NCBI GenBank assembly: GCA_016711105.1 | Contig: JADJTO010000003.1 | Location: forward strand, 186,001-250,000 | Origin: Micropruina sp. | GTDB lineage: Bacteria > Actinomycetota > Actinomycetes > Propionibacteriales > Propionibacteriaceae | Direction: 5' to 3' | DNA: 64,000 nt | Shown here: one piece after another, positions 58,312-64,000 of the stretch | Position numbering within the stretch: position 1 is the first letter of the stretch | Layout of the letters: each line of letters opens with the position of its first letter | Program-made: the position numbers and the translations under genes | The notes under the pieces: generated by a model | What the model was told of the DNA's origin: nothing | Databases searched by the model: none | What the model saw: only the letters and a program-made list of their open reading frames with translations

Positions 58312-59045
58312 GCCTGGACGAGGGCATCCGCCTCCAAAAAGTACTTGCCGCCGCCGGGATCGGCTCCCGAAGGGCATGCGAGATCCTGGTCGATGAGGGC
58401 CGGGTCGAGGTCAACGGGCAGGTGGTCGCCGAGCAGGGAATGCGCGTGGACCCGTTCACCGCCGTGATTCGGGTGGACGGCCGCCGGATTCCGCCGCCTC
58501 GCCGCCACATCTACCTGGTCTTCAACAAGCCGCGCGGCGTGGTCTCCACGATGGATGACCCGCAGGGCCGTCCGACGGTGACCGACTATCTGGGCCGGCG
58601 GCGCAAGGACGGGCTGTTCCACGTCGGACGTCTCGACACCGCCACCGAGGGCATGCTGCTGCTGACCAATGACGGTGACTTCGCCCAGCGGATGGCTCAT
58701 CCCTCCTACACCGTGACCAAGACCTACGTGGCCGAGGTGAGCGGGGTGATCGAGAACACCACGCTGCGTCGGCTGACTCGCGGCATCCGCTTGGAGGATG
58801 GCGACGTGAAACCGGATGGGGTGAAGCTGCTGCAGCGCGGCGGAGACCGCTCGATGGTCACGGTGATCCTGCACGAGGGTCGGAACCGAATTGTGCGCCG
58901 CATGTTCGAGGCCGTCGGGCATCCGGTCCGGCGGTTGTCCCGGACGGCGATCGGGGGCGTCCGGATGGGCCAACTTCAAGCCGGTGAGGTGCGAGAGTTG
59001 ACCAGGGATGAACTCGGTGTGCTGATGGACCTGGTCAACCTGTAG
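58308..59045 (+). CDS. rluB: 23S rRNA pseudouridine synthase (RluB/RsuA family)
   Basis: A 245-residue enzyme that isomerises a uridine in rRNA. S4 domain at the N-terminus (RLQKVLAAAGIGSRRACEIL, then VEVNGQVV) and a catalytic domain with the Asp in HVGRLDTATEGMLLLTNDG, plus KTYVAEVSG and EGRNRIVRRMFEAVGHPV. In actinobacteria it follows scpB, as here. The target is likely in the 23S peptidyl-transferase region by family. Confidence 0.93.
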   Translation: MSLDEGIRLQKVLAAAGIGSRRACEILVDEGRVEVNGQVVAEQGMRVDPFTAVIRVDGRRIPPPRRHIYLVFNKPRGVVSTMDDPQGRPTVTDYLGRRRKDGLFHVGRLDTATEGMLLLTNDGDFAQRMAHPSYTVTKTYVAEVSGVIENTTLRRLTRGIRLEDGDVKPDGVKLLQRGGDRSMVTVILHEGRNRIVRRMFEAVGHPVRRLSRTAIGGVRMGQLQAGEVRELTRDELGVLMDLVNL

Positions 59046-59054
59046 GCCTGAACC

Positions 59055-60446
59055 GTGAGTTCCCGGATCCTGGGCATCGAAACCGAGTACGGGCTGCTGG
59101 CCCGGACACGGTCGGCTGGCCGGTCCGGGCGACTCAGCCCGGCGGAGGCAGCCCAATGGTTGTTCCGTCCGATCGAGCGCGAGAACGCCTCGTCCAATGT
59201 CTTCCTGCGTAACGGCGGACGGCTCTACCTCGACGTCGGCGCGCACCCCGAGTACGCCACCGCCGAATGCCGAAGCGTCCCCGATCTGCTGATCCAGGAG
59301 CGCGCCGGGGACGAACTGGTGACGCGGCTGGCCGAGCGGGCGATGGCGGAAGCGCGAGCCGAGGGCCACGACATCGACCTTCGGCTGTTCAAGAACAATG
59401 CCGACAGCCACGGCAACAGCTACGGCAGCCACGAGAATTTCAGCGTTCCCCGCGACCTCGACCTGAACCGCTTGGTGGCGGCGCTGATCCCGTTTCTGGT
59501 CACCCGGCAGATCATCTGCGGCAGCGGCCAGTGGGCCCCGGACGGGCTCCGGATCAGCCAGCGGGCCGATCATCTGCACGATCTGCTCTCGGCAGCGACC
59601 ACGCGCGCGCGGCCGCTGATCAACACCCGGGATGAGCCGCTGGCCGACCCGGGACTTTTCCGCCGACTGCACGTGATCGCGGGGGACTCCAACCTGAGCG
59701 AACCGTCCGCGCAGCTGAAACTGGCCAGCACGCTGCTGGTGTTGGCCGAAGCTGAGCGCGCTGCCGCCGGCCAGCCGCATCGGTTGCCCCCGATCGTCCT
59801 GGACGACCCGGCGCGCGCCCTGCGCGACACCTGTCGCGATCCCGCCGCCAAGCTCGCTCTGGTCGGCGGCGGCAGTATCCGAGCGGTGGACGTGCAGCGG
59901 GCCCACGCGGAGGCGCTTGGTTCGGACGCGGAGGGGACGACGGAGCGGTGGCTGACGGTGCTGGACGGGATTGCCGCCGACGACCTGGACGGCATTGCCG
60001 CCGAGGTGGAGTGGGCGACCAAGCAACGTCTGCTGGAGCGCTATGCGGCCAAACACCGGCTGGCCTGGAGCGATCGCCGGCTGGCTGCGCTTGATCTGGC
60101 GTTCCACGATCTGGGGCCGAGTTCCAACGGCCCGCGTGGCCTGTTCCGGCTCCTGGAGCGAGGCGGCGCCGTCCGGGGGCTCACCGAACCCGGCGACGTG
60201 GAACGCGCCCTGACCTCGCCACCGGCCGACACCCGAGCTGCGCTGAGGAGCCGCCTGATCACCCAGGCTCATGCCTCAGGCCGCGACTTCAGTGTCGACT
60301 GGGTCGCCTTCACCGTGCATGATCTTCCCGGAAACACCGGCGAGCGCACGATTCGGCTGGAGGACCCGTTCGCGGTGACCGATCAGAGGGTCGAGGAGTT
60401 GCTGGAGTCGATGCGCCAGGGGTGGACTCCACCGCAGCATCGTTGA
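59055..60446 (+). CDS. pafA: Pup-protein ligase
   Basis: PafA joins the small protein Pup to lysines of target proteins. The 463-residue protein has the glutamine-synthetase-like fold and marks ILGIETEYGLL, SSNVFLRNGGRLYLDVGAHP followed by EYATAECRS, LFKNNADSHGNSYGSHENF, SATTRARPLINTRDEP and the C-terminal GRDFSVDWVAF. It is PafA rather than Dop: the Dop-specific insertion after the first strand is absent. The partners pup, dop, mpa and prcBA are not next to it, unlike in most actinobacteria, where they precede pafA. Instead rluB precedes it. Confidence 0.93.
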   Translation: MSSRILGIETEYGLLARTRSAGRSGRLSPAEAAQWLFRPIERENASSNVFLRNGGRLYLDVGAHPEYATAECRSVPDLLIQERAGDELVTRLAERAMAEARAEGHDIDLRLFKNNADSHGNSYGSHENFSVPRDLDLNRLVAALIPFLVTRQIICGSGQWAPDGLRISQRADHLHDLLSAATTRARPLINTRDEPLADPGLFRRLHVIAGDSNLSEPSAQLKLASTLLVLAEAERAAAGQPHRLPPIVLDDPARALRDTCRDPAAKLALVGGGSIRAVDVQRAHAEALGSDAEGTTERWLTVLDGIAADDLDGIAAEVEWATKQRLLERYAAKHRLAWSDRRLAALDLAFHDLGPSSNGPRGLFRLLERGGAVRGLTEPGDVERALTSPPADTRAALRSRLITQAHASGRDFSVDWVAFTVHDLPGNTGERTIRLEDPFAVTDQRVEELLESMRQGWTPPQHR

Positions 60447-60510
60447 CCCGAGATAGCCGACGCGCTCGGTTGGTTCAGGGGCGAAGTGTGGAGGTGCTCG
60501 TCCGCTTGGG

Positions 60511-60516
60511 TAGCAT
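60511..60516 (+). promoter_or_regulatory. Leaderless -10 box (TAGCAT) of the FKBP gene
   Basis: TAGCAT ends 6 nt before the GTG at 60523, without a ribosome binding site. Confidence 0.5.
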
Positions 60517-60522
60517 GCGGGC

Positions 60523-61524
60523 GTGACTTCCCTCGGCAAGACCTTGTTCACCTCCGGCCTGATCGTCGTGGCGGTTGCCGTCAGCGGTTGCGGCTCGCCC
60601 ACCAGCACCGCCAGCCCGACCACGAGCGTGTCCGTTTCCCCGTCGGTTTCCACCTCGCCCTCGACCAGCCCGTCCGCCTCCGCGGCCGTGTCGACGGACC
60701 TGAAGCCGATCAGCGTCAGCGGAAAGTTCGGTGCCAAGCCGAAGGTCACGATCAAGGCGCCGTTCGCGGTCGACAAGACACGGTTCGACGTGCTCGTGCA
60801 GGGCAAGGGCCACAAGGTCGGCGAGGGGGCTGTGGTCAAGGTCAACTACTACGGCTCCAACGGACGCACCGGCAAGCTCTTCCAGGAGACGTTCAGCGGC
60901 AAGCAGCCGGCCACGTTCTCGCTCGACGGGGTGGTCGCGGGTTTCCGCCTCGGCCTGCAGAACCAGCGGGTGGGCAGTCGAATCCTCGTGGCCATGCCCG
61001 GTTCCGATGGCTATGACGCTGCGGGAGGCCAGGCCGAGATCGGGGTCGAGGTCGGCGACACGCTGGTCTTCGTCGTCGACATCATCGACGGGTCGGTCTC
61101 AGGCCCGACCGGCGCGGCGATCACGCCCAAGGCGGGGTTGCCGAAGGTCACCGACAGCGACGGCAAGCCCGCGATCGCGATCCCGGCCGGCGACCCGCCC
61201 GCCAGCATGCAGGTGCAGCCCCTGACGGCGGGCACCGGCGCCAAAGTGGCCGCGACCGACATCATCGTGGTCCGCTACCTCGGCGTTTCCTGGAAGACCG
61301 GCAAGGTGATCGAGGACAAGTACGCCGCCATGGATTCAGGACCGCTGGCCGACACCATCTCCGGGTGGAAGAAGGGCCTGGTTGGTAAGAAGGTGGGGCA
61401 GCGGCTGCTGCTCGTGCTGCCTCCGGACGAGGCGTATCCCCAGGGCAGCAACAATCCGCCGGTCGAGGCCGGAGACACCCTGGTTTACGTGATCGACCTG
61501 CTGTACGCGAGCGCCGCTGCCTGA
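60523..61524 (+). CDS. Two-domain FKBP-type peptidyl-prolyl isomerase lipoprotein
   Basis: A signal peptide with a lipobox (VAVAVSGCGS) is followed by a Ser/Thr/Pro linker (about residues 25-60) and two FKBP domains. The first has EGAVVKVNYYGSNGRTGKLF, VAGFRLGLQNQRVGSRILVA and GDTLVFVVDIID; the second VRYLGVSWKTGKVIEDKYA, ISGWKKGLVGKKVGQRLLLV and GDTLVYVIDLL. It would fold proteins outside the membrane. Similar FKBPs lie beside pafA in other actinobacteria. 333 residues. Confidence 0.9.
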   Translation: MTSLGKTLFTSGLIVVAVAVSGCGSPTSTASPTTSVSVSPSVSTSPSTSPSASAAVSTDLKPISVSGKFGAKPKVTIKAPFAVDKTRFDVLVQGKGHKVGEGAVVKVNYYGSNGRTGKLFQETFSGKQPATFSLDGVVAGFRLGLQNQRVGSRILVAMPGSDGYDAAGGQAEIGVEVGDTLVFVVDIIDGSVSGPTGAAITPKAGLPKVTDSDGKPAIAIPAGDPPASMQVQPLTAGTGAKVAATDIIVVRYLGVSWKTGKVIEDKYAAMDSGPLADTISGWKKGLVGKKVGQRLLLVLPPDEAYPQGSNNPPVEAGDTLVYVIDLLYASAAA

Positions 61525-61538
61525 TCCGGGGGGCGCAG

Positions 61539-62441
61539 TCAGGGACGGTAGACCCAGGGGTCGCGGGGGAGTGCGTCCGGGTCGAAGCGGTGCAGCAGCT
61601 GAGCTGGCGTCACGCGTTCGTTCGGGTGGGTCAAGCCGAGCGACACCGCGATCGTGGTGAGCGCGTCCTGCGCACTCGTGCCTTCGGCCGCCAGGTCGGC
61701 CAGGGTCACCGCACCGTCGCGTTTGGCCAGCCGCTGGCCGGACTCGTTGAGCACCAGTGGCACGTGGCCGTAACTAGGTGCCCTGCCGCCGAGTTGCTCG
61801 GCCAGCCAGGCCTGGCGCGGTGCGGACGCAAGCAGGTCGTCCCCCCGAACCACCTGGTCGACGCCTTGAAAGAGGTCGTCCACGACCACGGCGAAGTTGT
61901 AGGCGGGAGTGCCGTCGTTGCGGACCAGAACCAGGTCGTCGACCACCGCCGTGACCTGCCCGGACCACCGATCCACGATCGTCTGCACCGCAGCCTCGGC
62001 GCGCACGCGCATGGCCGGGGGGCGGACGGCGCGGCGTGCTTCGCGCTCGGCCGAGGTCAGTCGCAGGCAGGTGCCTGGGTAGGGCCGCAATGCTGCGCCG
62101 TGCGGCGCGGAGGCGGCCTCGGCGATCTCCCGACGGGTGCAGAAGCACTCATACGTGCGATCGGCCAGGCTCAGCAGAGCGTGGGCATAGGCGTCCAGCC
62201 GGTCCGACTGGCGCAGCAGCGGCGGGTCGAAGTCGAGGCCAAGAGAGTCGAGGTCCGCCTGCTGCCGCAGTGCCATTGGGCCGGCCGCCCGCACTCGCGC
62301 CGTGTCCAGATCCTCAATCCGCAGCACGAACCGGCGGCCCGACGACCGAGCCATCAGCCACGCCACGACCGCCGTCCGCAGGTTGCCCAGGTGCAGGTCG
62401 CTGGTCGGGCTGGGCGCGTAACGTCCGGCCGGTCCGATCAC
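61539..62441 (-). CDS. gluQ: Glutamyl-Q tRNA(Asp) synthetase
   Basis: GluQ attaches glutamate to queuosine in tRNA-Asp. It is a truncated glutamyl-tRNA synthetase catalytic domain of 300 residues: GRYAPSPTSDLHLGNLRTAV (HIGH-like), FVLRIEDLDTAR, a zinc-site region with Cys in YECFCTRRE, and LAKRDGAVTL as the KMSKS counterpart. No anticodon domain is present. GTG start 62441, 7 nt after a TAGGCT on this strand. It converges with the FKBP gene and diverges from pafB. Confidence 0.92.
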   Translation of the reverse strand: MIGPAGRYAPSPTSDLHLGNLRTAVVAWLMARSSGRRFVLRIEDLDTARVRAAGPMALRQQADLDSLGLDFDPPLLRQSDRLDAYAHALLSLADRTYECFCTRREIAEAASAPHGAALRPYPGTCLRLTSAEREARRAVRPPAMRVRAEAAVQTIVDRWSGQVTAVVDDLVLVRNDGTPAYNFAVVVDDLFQGVDQVVRGDDLLASAPRQAWLAEQLGGRAPSYGHVPLVLNESGQRLAKRDGAVTLADLAAEGTSAQDALTTIAVSLGLTHPNERVTPAQLLHRFDPDALPRDPWVYRP

Positions 62442-62448
62442 CCCCGAT

Positions 62449-62454
62449 AGCCTA
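62449..62454 (-). promoter_or_regulatory. Leaderless -10 box (TAGGCT) of gluQ
   Basis: AGCCTA on the plus strand is TAGGCT on the minus strand, 7 nt before the GTG at 62441. The divergent gap to pafB is only 45 bp, so the two promoters overlap. Confidence 0.5.
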
Positions 62455-62486
62455 GGGGCCTGTTCTCCCCGGGTTGGAAGGTTCCC

Positions 62487-63455
62487 ATGTCGCCACGCAA
62501 GTCTGAGCGGATCATGAACCTGACGATCTGCCTGCTGATGGCACGGCGCTTCCTCGACAAGGCCCACATCCGGGAGAACGTCGAGGGCTACGCGGGCATG
62601 ACCGATGGCAACTTCGAGCGGACCTTCGAGCGGGACAAGGACGAGCTCCGCGCCCTGGGCGTGCCGGTCGAGACCGGAAGCAACAGTCCGCTCTTTCCCG
62701 ACGATGTCGGCTACCGGATCCGCCGGCAGAACTTCGAACTGCCGCCCGTGCAGTTCACCGCCGCAGAGACCACCGTCCTCGGTTTGGCCGGGCGCGTCTG
62801 GGAACAGGCCACCCTGGCCGATCACACGGTGAGCGCGCTGGCCAAGTTGCGAGCCGCCGGGATCGAGGTCGACTCCTCCCGGATGGCCGGCATCGCACCG
62901 ACCATGGGCGCACGAGAGCCGTCTTTCGATCTCTTCTGGCAGGCCACCACGTCATCGCGCAGGATCGGCTTCGACTATCGCGGGCAACCACGCACGCTGG
63001 AGCCGTGGATCATGACCTATCGGCATGGTGCCTGGTACGTCCTCGGGCTCGACGTCGAGCGCAACTCTCAACGCATGTTCAAGATCTCCCGGGTCGAGGG
63101 GACGCCGAGCCTGATCGGTAAGCGGGGCGCGTTCGTCGTTCCCACTGACCTGGATCTGGCCGCCTTGGTCCGCTCGCTCGAACCGGCCGCCCCCGATCGG
63201 GAAGCGGTGCTGGCGATCAGGGGCGAGCGAGCACCCGAGCTGCGTCGTCGCGGGAGCGCGGGGGAGTCCCCGGACGGGCTGCCGCTCGGGTTCGCCGCGT
63301 ATCGCGTCCCCTACACGCCGCACAGCGACTTCGTCGGCGAGGTCGCCGCCCAGGGGCCGGACGTGCTGGTGCTCAGCCCGCCCGAACTCCGCCACCAGGT
63401 GATCCGTCGATTGCAGGCCTGGGTAGCCGGGAATGAGTCAGGGGTGCTGGGATGA
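62487..63455 (+). CDS. pafB: WYL-domain regulator PafB
   Basis: PafB with PafC activates DNA-damage genes independently of LexA. The N-terminal helix-turn-helix (MNLTICLLMARRFLDKAHI, then EGYAGMTDGNFERTFERDKD) precedes a WYL ligand domain (RIGFDYRGQPRTLEPWIMTY, HGAWYVLGLD, RMFKISRVEG) and a C-terminal WCX extension. 322 residues. GGTTGGAAGG precedes the ATG. The stop overlaps pafC (ATGA). It usually sits a few genes after pafA, as here. Confidence 0.93.
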   Translation: MSPRKSERIMNLTICLLMARRFLDKAHIRENVEGYAGMTDGNFERTFERDKDELRALGVPVETGSNSPLFPDDVGYRIRRQNFELPPVQFTAAETTVLGLAGRVWEQATLADHTVSALAKLRAAGIEVDSSRMAGIAPTMGAREPSFDLFWQATTSSRRIGFDYRGQPRTLEPWIMTYRHGAWYVLGLDVERNSQRMFKISRVEGTPSLIGKRGAFVVPTDLDLAALVRSLEPAAPDREAVLAIRGERAPELRRRGSAGESPDGLPLGFAAYRVPYTPHSDFVGEVAAQGPDVLVLSPPELRHQVIRRLQAWVAGNESGVLG

Positions 63456-64000
63456 CCTCCACCGAGCAGGTTGGGCGACTCCTGGCCCTCGTGCCGTACC
63501 TGCAGGCGCACCCGGACGCCGACGTCGTCCGCACCGCCGACACCTTCGGGGTCACCCCGCGCCAGTTGCTGGCCGACCTGAACGTGCTCTGGTATTGCGG
63601 TCAGGGCTCCCTGCCCGGAGATCTGATCGAGATCGACATGGACGCGGCCACCAGCGACGGCCGGATCCGGTTGACCAACGCCGATTACCTGTCTCGTCCG
63701 CTGCGCTTCACCGCCGATGAGGTGCTGAGCCTGGTGATCGCCCTGCGCGCGATCCGCGAGTTGGCCCCGATCGAGGTCTCCACCGCCGTCGACTCCGCTC
63801 TGCACAAACTCACCGGTGCCGCCGGGGTGGCCGCCAGTGAGCGGGTGTCCTTGGCGGTGAGTGCCGGCCAAGAAGGTGTCCGCGACCTGTTGGCGCGGGC
63901 GATCGAGATCGGCGTTGCGGTCAGGCTCACCTACGACGGCCCGACCCGAGCCGAGACCTCGACCCCGCTGGTCGATCCGATCCGACTCAGCACCCGCGAC
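63452..64000 (+). CDS. pafC: WYL-domain regulator PafC (cut by the window edge)
   Basis: The first 183 residues are present. An N-terminal helix-turn-helix (VGRLLALVPYLQAHPDADVV with ADTFGVTPRQLLADLNVLWY) is followed by the hinge LRFTADEVLSLVIALRAIRE and the start of the WYL domain (VAVRLTYDGPTRAETSTPL). The ATG overlaps the pafB stop, so both subunits are made together. The frame is open to the right edge. Confidence 0.92.
   Translation, partial: MTSTEQVGRLLALVPYLQAHPDADVVRTADTFGVTPRQLLADLNVLWYCGQGSLPGDLIEIDMDAATSDGRIRLTNADYLSRPLRFTADEVLSLVIALRAIRELAPIEVSTAVDSALHKLTGAAGVAASERVSLAVSAGQEGVRDLLARAIEIGVAVRLTYDGPTRAETSTPLVDPIRLSTRD

Noticed and set aside
58152..60272. Minus-strand open frame of 706 residues opposite rluB and pafA
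   Set aside because: A shadow of the third-position GC bias; the plus strand has two well-known enzymes here.

Overview
The window is a high-GC actinobacterial chromosome segment. Mycothiol ligase (mshC), pupylation genes (pafA, pafB, pafC), the argCJBDRH order, a spacer without tRNAs between 16S and 23S rRNA, and a 16S sequence of propionibacterial type all point to the Propionibacteriales; the family assignment is inference. About 60 genes are supported. At least ten otherwise intact, mostly essential genes (pheS, pheT, rplT, hemCD, parA and others) carry single-base frameshifts, mostly beside short G or C runs. They look like base-calling errors rather than decay, and I give the full reconstructed spans.

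Layout. 1-8425 is accessory DNA: a two-component system broken by an internal inversion of about 320 bp, a small repressor/membrane-protein operon, remnants of IS110 and IS1380 elements, an ArdC-type gene pair, and a tyrosine integrase beside tRNA-Leu(GAG). 8564-15748 holds an M20 peptidase, an aldo/keto reductase, uppP, mshC, hisE-hisG and small membrane proteins. 16004-21988 holds infC-rpmI-rplT with an attenuator-like leader, an rRNA methyltransferase and pheST. 22002-26622 is a minus-strand tetrapyrrole operon (hemCD fusion, hemB, hemL, cobA). 26760-35131 holds a HAD phosphatase, the arginine operon argCJBDRH (without argF or argG) and tyrS. 35132-40950 is a complete 16S-23S-5S rRNA operon with promoter, processing stems and terminator. 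41054-50316 holds a very unusual repeat protein, a second HAD phosphatase, a biotin ECF transporter, tlyA, NAD kinase and recN. 50430-58311 holds pyrG, a Nudix hydrolase, xerD, a phosphatase-fold lipoprotein, a DUF305 protein and the parA-scpA-scpB segregation block. 58308-64000 holds rluB, pafA, an FKBP lipoprotein, gluQ, pafB and the start of pafC.

Points for a second look: (i) the tandem-repeat protein at 41054-43798, with about twenty Arg/Asp/Phe-rich units, a helical middle domain and a long Asp/Ser/Glu tail; (ii) the inverted segment inside the two-component system; (iii) a recurring leaderless promoter pattern, a TANNNT-like hexamer 6-8 nt before an ATG or GTG, at ten genes; (iv) a CsoR-like palindrome exactly between the -35 and -10 boxes of the DUF305 gene; (v) infC starting at ATC behind an attenuator-like hairpin; (vi) pafA separated from the usual proteasome genes.
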